The notes below the pieces were generated by a model that saw only the letters and a program-made list of their open reading frames with translations, searched no databases and was not told the DNA's origin. Both the position numbers and the translations under genes were made by a program. 64,000 bases of DNA from Roseivivax sediminis. GTDB taxonomy: Bacteria > Pseudomonadota > Alphaproteobacteria > Rhodobacterales > Rhodobacteraceae. Positions 28,591-36,837 of the stretch are shown here, piece after piece. Positions within the stretch are counted from its first letter, which is position 1; every line of letters begins with the position of its first letter. The DNA is taken from positions 124,001 through 188,000 of the forward strand of contig NZ_FOMS01000001.1 of NCBI RefSeq assembly GCF_900112685.1. The letters are read 5' to 3'.

Positions 28591-28896
28591 TCAGCGTGCC
28601 AGGCACGCCTCCACCCAGCTCTGGCCGACCCCGTCGCCAAGCTGATCCTCGGGCAGTGTGTAGACCCAGTCGACCACCGCCGGCACGACCGAGGCATATT
28701 TCGCCTCGGGTCCCGACAAGTTGGACTGCACGGTCTCGACCGCTTCTTCGGCTCCCACGCCCTCTCCGCGGCTGTTGACAACGGCCATCACCATGTCCGC
28801 CTGGAGATTGCATTCCTCCGCCTTGTCCTGAGCGGTGGCCGCGGGTCCAACGATCGCGGCCGCCGTCAGCAACATCGCAAAAAGCGCCTGTTTCAT
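28591..28896 (-). CDS. Small secreted protein of unknown function
   Basis: This 101-aa product begins with a signal peptide (MKQALFAMLLTAAAIVGPAATA, then QDKAEECN). The mature part of about 79 residues is acidic, with Cys at ECNLQ and near the end (EACLAR), allowing a disulfide. The ATG at 28896 has GGACGCGACG upstream and no better start. It lies between dnaG and the glutamate dehydrogenase gene. No family is recognised. Confidence 0.65.
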   Translation of the reverse strand: MKQALFAMLLTAAAIVGPAATAQDKAEECNLQADMVMAVVNSRGEGVGAEEAVETVQSNLSGPEAKYASVVPAVVDWVYTLPEDQLGDGVGQSWVEACLAR

Positions 28897-28991
28897 CGTC
28901 GCGTCCTTTCGTTGTCGGTCGCGCCTGCACTTAGAGTGAGGCGCCGGGCATGCCAAAGGCACGGCGGCCGAACCGGCGAAGTTTCGCCTTT

Positions 28992-30428
28992 CTAAAGGCC
29001 CTTGGCCCGATAGCTCGATGCCACGCGGTTGATCGCCACCATGTAGGCGGATGTTCGCAGATCGGTGACGTCGGACCTTTCGTGCCACGGCACGCGCATC
29101 GACTGGTAGGCAATGCGCATAGTGTCGTCGAGACCCGAGCGCACCAGTTCCAGTTCGTCCGCGCCCTTGAGATACTTCGACTTGAAGTCGGGCGACATCG
29201 ACCAGGCATCTCCGAGATACCGGTCGAGCCGCTCCAGCTCGTCGACGATAAGCTGGTGGCGCGCTTCCTCCTGCCGGCGCTGCATCCGGCCGAACCGGAT
29301 GTGGCTGAGGTTCTTGACCCATTCGAAATAAGACACCGTCACACCGCCGGCATTGGCGTACATGTCGGGAATGATGACGGTGCCGCGCTGGCGCAGGATG
29401 TCGTCGGCGCCGGCGGTCACGGGGCCGTTGGCCGCCTCCACGATCAGCGGCGCCTTGATGCGGTGCGCGTTCGACAGGTTGATCACCCCTTCGAGCGCGG
29501 CGGGGATCAGCACGTCGCATTCGTGTTCGAGCACGGCGTTGCCGGTCTCGGTGTAATCGGCATCGGGGCAGCCTGAGACGCCGCCGGTTTCCAGGATGTG
29601 CGCGCGCACCTTCTCCACGTCGAGGCCCTGGGCGTTCATCACCGCGCCGTCGCGCTCGACGATGGCGACGATCTTGCAGCCGTCCTCCTCCGACAGGAAC
29701 TTCGCGGCGTGGTAGCCCACGTTACCGAGGCCCTGGACGATCACCTTCTTGCCGTCCAGCGTGCCGGACATGCCGGTCTTGGAGACGTCCTCGGGGTGGC
29801 GGAAGAACTCGCGCAGGGCGTATTGCACGCCGCGGCCCGTCGCTTCCACACGGCCGGGGATGCCGCCGGAATTGAGCGGCTTGCCGGTGACGCAGGCCTT
29901 GGAATTGATGTCGGTGGTGTGCATCCGCGCGTACTGGTCCGCGATCCAGGCCATTTCCCGCTCGCCGGTGCCCATGTCGGGCGCCGGCACGTTCTGCGAG
30001 GGGTTGATCAGGTCGCGCTTCACCAGTTCATAGGCGAAACGGCGGGTGATCTGCTCCATCTCGTGGGCGTCCCAGTCGCGCGGATCGACGCAGAGCCCGC
30101 CCTTCGAGCCGCCGAACGGCGTCTCCACCAGCGCACATTTGTAGGTCATCAGCGCGGCCAGCGCCTCCACCTCGTCCTGGTTGACGGCGGTGGAATAGCG
30201 GATGCCGCCCTTCACGGGCTCCATGTGCTCGGAGTGGACGGACCGGTAACCGGTGAACGTGTGGATCGCGCCGCGCAGCCGCACGCCGAACCGCACCGTG
30301 TAGGTGGCGTTGCACACGCGGATCTTCTCCTCGAGCCCGGGACTGAGGTCCAGAAGCTTGACCGCGCGATTGAACATCAGATCGACGCTCTCGCGGAAGG
30401 TGGGTTCGTTGAGCGGGGTGTGTTCCAT
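28992..30428 (-). CDS. Glu/Leu/Phe/Val dehydrogenase (glutamate dehydrogenase)
   Basis: This 478-aa protein starts at ATG 30428 (GAGGAGG upstream). It has the substrate-binding segment MEPVKGGIRYS, the catalytic Lys in VETPFGGSKGGLCVDP, PAPDMGTGEREMAW, and the NAD(P) Rossmann motif VIVQGLGNVGYHAAKFL. The C-terminus contains EAANGPVTAGADDIL and DMYANAGGVTVSYFEWVKNL. It oxidatively deaminates glutamate to 2-oxoglutarate, or the reverse; cofactor preference is not clear from sequence. It is transcribed away from the Tad-like cassette and stands alone. Confidence 0.93.
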   Translation of the reverse strand: MEHTPLNEPTFRESVDLMFNRAVKLLDLSPGLEEKIRVCNATYTVRFGVRLRGAIHTFTGYRSVHSEHMEPVKGGIRYSTAVNQDEVEALAALMTYKCALVETPFGGSKGGLCVDPRDWDAHEMEQITRRFAYELVKRDLINPSQNVPAPDMGTGEREMAWIADQYARMHTTDINSKACVTGKPLNSGGIPGRVEATGRGVQYALREFFRHPEDVSKTGMSGTLDGKKVIVQGLGNVGYHAAKFLSEEDGCKIVAIVERDGAVMNAQGLDVEKVRAHILETGGVSGCPDADYTETGNAVLEHECDVLIPAALEGVINLSNAHRIKAPLIVEAANGPVTAGADDILRQRGTVIIPDMYANAGGVTVSYFEWVKNLSHIRFGRMQRRQEEARHQLIVDELERLDRYLGDAWSMSPDFKSKYLKGADELELVRSGLDDTMRIAYQSMRVPWHERSDVTDLRTSAYMVAINRVASSYRAKGL

Positions 30429-30815
30429 TGCGCCTCCTCGGGCCCTTGCGGGCAATCGGTCCCGGGCCGCACGACGGCCGGCCCGGGATGGAGCGTAACG
30501 CAGGATGGCGACGGAGACATCCGCGAACTGCACAAATTTGTGGCGCAGAGTCGCCGGTACCCGTCATGGCCCGACGGGACGACCGCCGCCCGAGGCCGCC
30601 CGGCGTCGCCACCCCGGGGACAATGACCCGCAGCGCCCCGCAATGTGCGCGATCGGCTGCAAACAAGCCGAAATTGGCGGTAATCGCGCCCCATTTTCGC
30701 CGACTTGCCGGAGCAGTGTCCGGTTCCGTCGACCTGTCCGGCTGCTCGCGGCAGGCCACGAAACACCGAACAATGTGTACGCCCCGGCGAGAAGCTCCGG
30801 GGGGAAAGGTACGGC
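30429..30815. other. 387-bp intergenic region between divergent gdh and the Tad-like cassette
   Basis: No gene is seen. It begins with the gdh leader on the minus strand (GC-rich inverted repeats around GGCCCGGG) and ends with GGGGGGAAAGG upstream of ATG 30816. It must hold two divergent promoters; I cannot place them with confidence. Confidence 0.5.
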
Positions 30816-32267
30816 ATGCGTATTGAATTGCCCAGATGCCGGGGAACCGCTTCGGCCGGAAGGTCCGCCCGCGCGCTCCGGCAGGCGCGGCGAGATTGGC
30901 CGGCCCCCCTGCGCGCCTTCGTGCGGGACGAATCCGGCGCACTTTCCATCACGATGATCTTCACGTCGCTGATTCTGGTCGCTGTCGGCGGGATCGGCGT
31001 CGACCTCATCATCGCCGAGTACAAGCGCGTGAACGTGCAGAACACTCTCGACCGCGCGGTGCTGGCCGCGGCCGACCTCGAACAGGTGCTCGACCCCGAC
31101 GTCGTCGTGCGGGATTATTTCGACAAGATGGCGCTCGACGGCACGCTGACCAGCGTCCGGTCGCAGGAGGGGCTGAACTTCAAGGACGTCACCGGCACCG
31201 CCGACATGGAGGTCCCGGCGAACTTCACGCGCCTGCTCGGGCAGCAGTCCTACCGGACCGGCGGCACCGCCCAGGCAGTGGAGCGGATCGCCAATGTGGA
31301 GATCTCGCTCGTGCTCGACATCTCGGGCTCTATGGTCTCGAACAACAAGATGGCCAACCTGAAGACGGCGGCCAACACCTTTATCGACACCGTCCTGTCG
31401 GACGAGAACGACGATCTCGTCTCGGTGACGCTCGTGCCCTATTCGGAGCATGTGAACGCCGGCCCGGACGTGGCCAGCCATTTCAACGTCGACTGGCGGC
31501 ACGGCTATTCGCATTGCCTCGAGATCGACGGCAACCAGTTCGACAGCACCGAACTCGACATGTCGGTCACCTACGAGCAGGCGCAGCACTTCCAGTGGAA
31601 CTATCCGGGCTACAACGAGCGCAGCGACACCGTCTGCCCGCGCTATTCCTACGAGCGGATTCGCGCGTTCTCGCAGGATGCCGGGGCGCTGAAATCGCAG
31701 ATCTCGCAATTCCAGCCGCGGGCGGGCACGTCGATCTTCCTGGGCATGAAGTGGGCGACCGCCTTCCTGAGCCCGGAGCACCGGCCGCTGGTCTCCGCCA
31801 TGGCGGCGGAAGGCGACGTCGATTCCACCTTCGCGAACCGTCCGGCCGACTGGGACGACGAGAACACGTTGAAAACCATCGTGCTGATGACCGACGGCCA
31901 GCACGACCGGTCCTACCGCATCTCGGACTGGGCCTATGACAGTTCATCGGAAGTGTCGCACTGGAACCAGTACAACCTGTGGTACTACCTGAACCGGCAC
32001 GTGAACTCCTATTACCACTCGCAGTTCTATTACCAGAAATACAATGCCGGCATGGGCGACGGCCTGATGGACCGGATCTGCGACGCGGCCAAGGCGGAAG
32101 GCATCGTCATCTGGTCCATCGGTTTCGAGGTGAGCGACCACGGCGCCGACGTGATGCGCAGCTGCGCCTCTTCGCCGGCCCATTTCTACCGGGTCGACGG
32201 GCTGGAGATCGAAGACGCATTCTACTCGATCGCCCGGGCGATCAACCAGCTGAGGCTCGTGCAATGA
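30816..32267 (+). CDS. TadG-like pilus-associated protein with VWA domain
   Basis: This 483-aa protein has a basic N-terminus, the segment RDESGALSI and one N-terminal transmembrane helix (IFTSLILVAVGGIGVDLI, about 47-64). The large extracellular or periplasmic part holds a von Willebrand A domain whose MIDAS motif is LVLDISGSMVS (Asp near residue 168), followed by a metal-ring Thr and an IVLMTDGQHD strand. Several Cys and Tyr-rich stretches occur (YNLWYYLNRHVNSYYHSQFYYQKYN). It starts at ATG 30816 after GGGGGGAAAGG and its stop overlaps the next start. TadG-type proteins help anchor or assemble tight-adherence pili. Confidence 0.8.
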   Translation: MRIELPRCRGTASAGRSARALRQARRDWPAPLRAFVRDESGALSITMIFTSLILVAVGGIGVDLIIAEYKRVNVQNTLDRAVLAAADLEQVLDPDVVVRDYFDKMALDGTLTSVRSQEGLNFKDVTGTADMEVPANFTRLLGQQSYRTGGTAQAVERIANVEISLVLDISGSMVSNNKMANLKTAANTFIDTVLSDENDDLVSVTLVPYSEHVNAGPDVASHFNVDWRHGYSHCLEIDGNQFDSTELDMSVTYEQAQHFQWNYPGYNERSDTVCPRYSYERIRAFSQDAGALKSQISQFQPRAGTSIFLGMKWATAFLSPEHRPLVSAMAAEGDVDSTFANRPADWDDENTLKTIVLMTDGQHDRSYRISDWAYDSSSEVSHWNQYNLWYYLNRHVNSYYHSQFYYQKYNAGMGDGLMDRICDAAKAEGIVIWSIGFEVSDHGADVMRSCASSPAHFYRVDGLEIEDAFYSIARAINQLRLVQ

Positions 32268-32854
32268 CCCGTGTCCATACCGCGTATCTGCGCCGTTTCG
32301 CGCGCAACGAAGACGGCGCCGTGCAAACCGTTCCCTACGTTCTGTGGATCCTGATCTTCATCGTCTTCATCCTCGGCGGCGTCGAAATGGGCATGTACAC
32401 CGCCCGGCAGACGATGCTCGAGCACGGGCTCGACAAGACGATCCGGCGCGTGCGGCTCGGCACCGGCACGATCTACGATCGCGAGACGCTGAAAGAGATG
32501 ATCTGCGACAACTCCGTCATCCTGCCGTATTGCGAGGACGAACTCTACCTGGAGATGGTCAAGCTCGACATCCGCGACTGGCAACTGCCGCCCCAGAACG
32601 TGAAGTGCTACGACGACACGGTCGACGCCACGGGATCCGGATCGGACGGCTACGGCGGTTCCGACGACGAGGTCCAACCGCAGGTCGCCTTCGAATACGG
32701 CCGCGAAAACGAACTGATGATGCTGCGCGCCTGCTTCCGGTTCGAGCCGATCACGCCGACGCTCGGCCTCGGCAAGTACCTGGCCAGCTACTACGAGGAT
32801 GACGGCCATGCCCGGATGAATGCCGTCGGCGCCTTTGTCCACGAACCGCTCTGA
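32264..32854 (+). CDS. TadE/TadF-like membrane protein
   Basis: This 196-aa protein overlaps the TadG-like gene by 4 nt (ATGA). It has a charged N-terminus with ARNEDGAVQT, then a single transmembrane helix (YVLWILIFIVFILGGVEMGMYTA, about 25-47) and a periplasmic domain with several Cys (ICDNSVILPYCEDE, CYDDTVDA, RACFRFEP). The DEDG-helix layout is that of TadE/F minor pseudopilins, though the canonical Glu-5 of the processed form is not obvious. It probably acts with its two neighbours. Confidence 0.75.
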   Translation: MTRVHTAYLRRFARNEDGAVQTVPYVLWILIFIVFILGGVEMGMYTARQTMLEHGLDKTIRRVRLGTGTIYDRETLKEMICDNSVILPYCEDELYLEMVKLDIRDWQLPPQNVKCYDDTVDATGSGSDGYGGSDDEVQPQVAFEYGRENELMMLRACFRFEPITPTLGLGKYLASYYEDDGHARMNAVGAFVHEPL

Positions 32855-32867
32855 GGAGGATCGGCGC

Positions 32868-33596
32868 ATGTTCGATGCAATCAAGTCCCGCGCGCACCGC
32901 TTCCTCGGCCAAGAGGACGGCGATGCGACGGTCGAAGGTCTGCTGCTGATCCCGGTGGTCGCCACGCTCTTCGCAGCCGGCTGGGTCTGGCACGATTTCG
33001 GCCGCCAGACGGCGCTGGAGCAGCGGATCAATTACACCGTCGGCGACATGATGTCCCGCGAGACCGACCCGATAGACGACGCCTATATCGATCACACCTT
33101 CGAGCTTGTCCTGGCGATGCTGAAGAGCAATCTGGACAAGACCGACCTGCGCATCAGCGTCGTCCGTCAGACGAAGAAGATCGACCGGCAGGATCCCGAG
33201 TACCGGGTCGTCTGGTCCGAGACCCGCGGCGACCGGGCGGTGCTCTCGGGCACGCTGACGGATTGGGACGACAGGCTGCCGCTGATGGCGCGCAACGATC
33301 AGGTGATCGTCGTCGAGACATGGACGGACCACCAGCCGGTCTTCACCATCGCCGGTCTGGGAGCGTCCGAGATCACATCCTATTCCTTCACCCGCCCGCG
33401 CTTTGCTCCGCAGGTGCTGTTCGACGACGGCGGCGGCGGATCCCACGCCAACAATGGCTGGGGCAACGGCGACCAGGACGCGCCCGGAAACTCGCTGTGC
33501 AACAACAACGCCGAGAACTACGACGAGGGTCAGAACTCCAACAAGTGCAGGGACAACGTCGACGGCAGCGAAAACATCGAGCCGAGCGGGGTGTGA
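32868..33596 (+). CDS. TadE-like membrane protein with Asn/Gly/Asp-rich tail
   Basis: This 242-aa protein starts at ATG 32868 after GAGGAGG, which overlaps the previous stop. Its N-terminal part (FLGQEDGDATVEGLLLIPVVATLFAAGWVW) resembles a TadE prepilin helix with a Glu after the Gly. A compact domain up to about residue 190 is followed by a low-complexity tail rich in Gly, Asn, Asp and Ser with two Cys (SLCNNNAE, KCRDNVDG). It is the last gene of the three-gene Tad-like cassette. The processing site and partners are inferred. Confidence 0.75.
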   Translation: MFDAIKSRAHRFLGQEDGDATVEGLLLIPVVATLFAAGWVWHDFGRQTALEQRINYTVGDMMSRETDPIDDAYIDHTFELVLAMLKSNLDKTDLRISVVRQTKKIDRQDPEYRVVWSETRGDRAVLSGTLTDWDDRLPLMARNDQVIVVETWTDHQPVFTIAGLGASEITSYSFTRPRFAPQVLFDDGGGGSHANNGWGNGDQDAPGNSLCNNNAENYDEGQNSNKCRDNVDGSENIEPSGV

Positions 33597-33602
33597 CCCC
33601 GC

Positions 33603-34091
33603 TCAGATCTGCCCAGATTTCAACGCCGCGATGATGTCGGCCATGGGGCGGGTCTGCGCTCCGGCTGTCACGCCCCCCACCGCCACGCGCCGCCCAAGGC
33701 GCCACCAGAGCCCCGGCCGCCAGACCCGTGTCTGCGGCCGGGACAGCTTGAGAAGAAAACCGTTCGACGGCTTCATCGCGAACATCGACCGGTCGACGCG
33801 TTCGACCTCCTCGATCCGCGCCAGGACGAGGCCGCCGCGCTCGCGCAGCTCCTCCCGCGTCAGTTCCAGCACCGCCTGCGTCGCGCGGTGCATGGCCGCC
33901 GCACCGGCGATGGCGCCCGCCGCCCCGGCCAGGAACACCAGCCGCCAGAGGAACGCCATCGGGGTGCCAATCGCCAGCGCTGCCAGGAGCGTGCCCAGTC
34001 CCGCCAGCGCGACGATCCCCATCCAGCGCCGTGGCGCGGAGGCATGGACAACCACCAGTACCTCGCCCGCGTCCGTGTCGTCCCTGTCCAT
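33603..34091 (-). CDS. Two-helix membrane protein of unknown function
   Basis: This 162-aa protein has two adjacent hydrophobic segments (IVALAGLGTLLAALAIGTPMAFL and LVFLAGAAGAIAGAAAM, about 26-70). A soluble part then follows (TREELRERGGLVLARIEEVERVDRSMFAMKPSNGFLLKL) that looks like the PH-like domain of small bacterial membrane proteins. The C-terminal MADIIAALKSGQI is amphipathic. It is convergent with the Tad-like cassette (7 bp apart) and divergent from the HAD gene. No function is known. Confidence 0.75.
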   Translation of the reverse strand: MDRDDTDAGEVLVVVHASAPRRWMGIVALAGLGTLLAALAIGTPMAFLWRLVFLAGAAGAIAGAAAMHRATQAVLELTREELRERGGLVLARIEEVERVDRSMFAMKPSNGFLLKLSRPQTRVWRPGLWWRLGRRVAVGGVTAGAQTRPMADIIAALKSGQI

Positions 34092-34213
34092 GCCCGCTCT
34101 CCTGCTGCCGCCCCTGCCCTAGCGCCCTTCCGCGCCGAGGGAAACCGCCCGGGCTTTTCGCCGCCCCGGCGCCGTGCCAGTGTTCGGCGCGACACCGGCA
34201 GCGCGGAGGCCCC

Positions 34214-34897
34214 ATGCCGATCACCACCTGCATCTTCGACGCCTACGGCACGCTCTTCGACGTCGGCGCCGCGGCCCGTGCGGCCGCGGCCGAGCCCGGC
34301 CGCGACGCGCTCGCCGCCTGCTGGCAGGAACTGGCCGAGGACTGGCGGCAGAAGCAGCTGCAATACACTTGGCTGCGCGCTGTGATCGGAGAGCATTGCC
34401 CGTTCTGGCAGGTGACGCAGGACGGACTCGACTGGGCGCTGGAACGCCGCGGCCTCGATGGCGACGCGGAACTGCGGGGCCGCCTGCTGGCGCTCTACCG
34501 CGAGCTTGACGCCTATCCCGAGGTGCCGCAGGTGCTGGCCGCGCTCAAGGCCGCCGGCAAGACCTGCGCGATCCTGTCGAACGGCAATCCCGAGATGCTG
34601 CAAGACTCCGTCGACGCCGCCGGGATCGGCGGATCGCTCGACGCCGTCCTGTCGGTGGAGGAGGTCGGCGTCTTCAAGCCGGCCCGGGCTGTCTACGACC
34701 TCGTCGGCCGGCGCTTCGGCTGCGCGCCCGCCGAGGTGCTGTTCGTCTCCTCCAACGGCTGGGACGCCGCGGCCGCCGCCGGCTACGGCTTTGTCACCGC
34801 CTGGGCCAATCGCGCCGGCGCCCCGGTCGACCGGCTGCCGCACCGGCCGGCGCATGTCGTGCCCGACCTCACCCCCATTCCGGAGCTTGCCCCCTGA
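34214..34897 (+). CDS. Haloacid dehalogenase type II (HAD superfamily)
   Basis: This 227-aa protein starts at ATG 34214 (CGCGGAGGCCCC upstream), giving motif I DAYGTLFDV with the nucleophile Asp9. The later motifs LSNGNP, KPARAVYD (Lys) and SSNGWDAAAAAGYGF (Asp) are in place. The subfamily is L-2-haloacid dehalogenase, which replaces halogen with hydroxyl on 2-haloacids, though many members act as phosphatases. The stop shares its A with the start of the next (broken) hydrolase gene (TGATG), so they form one transcript. Confidence 0.9.
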   Translation: MPITTCIFDAYGTLFDVGAAARAAAAEPGRDALAACWQELAEDWRQKQLQYTWLRAVIGEHCPFWQVTQDGLDWALERRGLDGDAELRGRLLALYRELDAYPEVPQVLAALKAAGKTCAILSNGNPEMLQDSVDAAGIGGSLDAVLSVEEVGVFKPARAVYDLVGRRFGCAPAEVLFVSSNGWDAAAAAGYGFVTAWANRAGAPVDRLPHRPAHVVPDLTPIPELAP

Positions 34898-35723
34898 TGC
34901 CGCGCTTCACCTCCTCCGACGGCCTGTCGCTGCATTACGAGGACGAAGGCGACGGCCTGCCGCTCCTCTGCCTCGCCGGTCTCACCCGCGACCACCACGA
35001 TTTCGACTATGTCGCACCGCACCTGACAGGGGTGCGCCTGATCCGCCCCGATTATCGCGGGCGCGGACAGTCCGACTGGGGCCCGCCCGAAACCTACGCG
35101 ATCCCGGTGGAGGCGCGCGACGCCGTCGAACTCCTCGACCATCTGGGGATCGAGCGGGCGGCGATCCTCGGCACCTCGCGCGGCGGGCTCATCGCCATGG
35201 TACTCGCGGCGACGGCGAAGGACCGGCTGTCCTGTCCGGCATCGCCTTCAACGACATCGGCCCGGAGATCGCCGAGGAGGGGCTGGAGGCGATTCGCAAC
35301 TATCTCGGCCGCGATCCGGTCTGGAAAACCCATGCCGATGCGGCCGAGGCGCTCGCCACCCGCCTGCCGGGGTTCGAGGGCGTCCCGCCCGAGCGCTGGG
35401 AGCGCGAGGCACGCATCCTCTTCCGCGAAGGCCCGCACGGACTGACCATCCCTTACGATCCCAAGCTCAGGGACGCCGTGCTTGGCGGCGGCGCGCAGCC
35501 CGCAGCGGATCTCTGGCCGCTCTTCGACGCGGCCGCGGGCCTGCCGCTCTGCGCCATCCGCGGCGCCAATTCCAACCTGCTCGCGCCCGAGACCTTTGCC
35601 GAGATGCAGGCCCGCCGCCCCGACATGATCGCCGCCGAGGTGCCGGGCCGCGGCCACATTCCCTTCCTCGACGAGCCCGAGGCGCTGGACGCCCTGGATC
35701 GCTGGCTGGACATGCTGCGGTAA
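34897..35723 (+). pseudogene. Alpha/beta hydrolase interrupted by a 5-bp tandem duplication
   Basis: The first frame (34897 on) gives the start MPRFTSSDGLSLHYEDEGDGLPLLCLAGLTRDHHDFD and the nucleophile elbow GTSRGG. It runs off into nonsense after DRL at about 35229. The other half continues in a second frame: LSGIAFNDIGPEIAEEGLEAI, up to the catalytic His in PGRGHIPFLDEP and the stop at 35721-35723. The shift coincides with CTGTC repeated in tandem (35227-35231 and 35232-35236). Removing one copy restores DRLSGIAFNDIG, the usual family sequence. The intact gene would encode about 273 aa. Either the gene is inactive in this strain, or the read carries an error. Confidence 0.8.
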
Positions 35724-35755
35724 GGCCCGCGCCGGTTTTCCAAGGAGGCTGCCCC

Positions 35756-36724
35756 ATGAACATCGAGATGATCCGCGCCGCCGCGGCCCGCCTTCACGGC
35801 CACATCCGGCGCACGCCGCTCCTGTCCTCTCCGGCCCTCGACGACATCGCCGGGCGGCGGGTGCTGGTAAAGCCCGAATGCCTCCAGCACACCGGCAGCT
35901 TCAAGTATCGTGGGGCGCGCGCCGCGCTCTCGGCCCTCGACCCCGACACCCGCGCCCGCGGCGTTCTCGCCTTCTCCAGCGGCAACCACGCGCAGGGCAT
36001 CGCCCGCGCGGCCGGCGAATATGGCGTGCCGGCGGTCATCGTCATGCCGCGCGACGCGCCGCGCCTGAAGATCGACACCACCCGCGCGCTCGGCGCGGAG
36101 GTGGTGCTCTACGATCGCGGCCGCGAGGATCGCGCCGCCATCGGCGCCGCCCTCGCCAAAGAGCGCGGCCTGACCCTGATCCGCCCCTATGACGAGCCCG
36201 AGGTGATCGCCGGCCAGGGCACCTGCGGGCTGGAGATCGCCGAGGACGCACGCGCCCTCGGCATCGAGACAGCCGAGGTCCTCTCCTGCTGCGGCGGCGG
36301 CGGGCTCTCCTCGGGCATCGCGCTCGCGCTCGAGGCCGAGGCGCCCGGCCTGACCCTGCGAACGGTTGAGCCCGAGGCCTTCGACGACATGAAACGCTCT
36401 CTCGCCGAGGGGCGCATCACCGGACATTGCGGCCCCGAGGGCGGCCTCTGCGACGCCATCCTCACGCCGCAGCCGGGCGAGATCACCTTCCCGATCCTCG
36501 CCCGCCTTGCCGGCCCCGGCATCGCGGTGAGCGACGATCACGCGCTGCGCGCCATGGCGCTCGCCTTCCAGCGGCTGAAACTCGTCGCCGAACCCGGCGG
36601 CGCCGTCGCCCTCGCCGCCGCGCTCTTCAGCCCCGAGATCCGCGCGGGCACCGTCATCGCCACCATCTCCGGCGGCAACGTGGAAGCGGACACCTTCACC
36701 CGCGCCCTCGCCACGCTCGGATAG
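35756..36724 (+). CDS. Threonine/serine dehydratase (PLP-dependent, fold type II)
   Basis: This 322-aa enzyme has the PLP lysine at Lys50 in HTGSFKYRGA, the SSGNHAQG phosphate-binding loop, and a later CGGGGLSSG glycine-rich loop. It resembles biodegradative threonine dehydratase/serine racemase-like proteins, without the ACT regulatory domain of IlvA. It deaminates Thr or Ser to 2-oxo acids and ammonia. AAGGAGG precedes ATG 35756. The broken hydrolase and HAD genes lie upstream on the same strand. Confidence 0.92.
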   Translation: MNIEMIRAAAARLHGHIRRTPLLSSPALDDIAGRRVLVKPECLQHTGSFKYRGARAALSALDPDTRARGVLAFSSGNHAQGIARAAGEYGVPAVIVMPRDAPRLKIDTTRALGAEVVLYDRGREDRAAIGAALAKERGLTLIRPYDEPEVIAGQGTCGLEIAEDARALGIETAEVLSCCGGGGLSSGIALALEAEAPGLTLRTVEPEAFDDMKRSLAEGRITGHCGPEGGLCDAILTPQPGEITFPILARLAGPGIAVSDDHALRAMALAFQRLKLVAEPGGAVALAAALFSPEIRAGTVIATISGGNVEADTFTRALATLG

Positions 36725-36763
36725 CCACTGCAGAACGCCCGCCTCCCCCAGCACCCTCTTCCC

Positions 36764-36812
36764 GCTTCTTTGGGCGTCAAATACTCCGGGGAGCGCGAGG
36801 GGCCGGCCCCTC
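36764..36812 (-). repeat. Dispersed intergenic element, copy c
   Basis: Read on the minus strand: GAGGGGCCGGCCCCTC palindrome, then CTCCCCGGAGTATTTG, then CCCAAAGAAGC. It lies between the convergent dehydratase and MATE genes, with the element oriented away from the MATE gene. Confidence 0.75.
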
Positions 36813-36837
36813 GCTCCCGCACTCTCCACCGGCGCCG

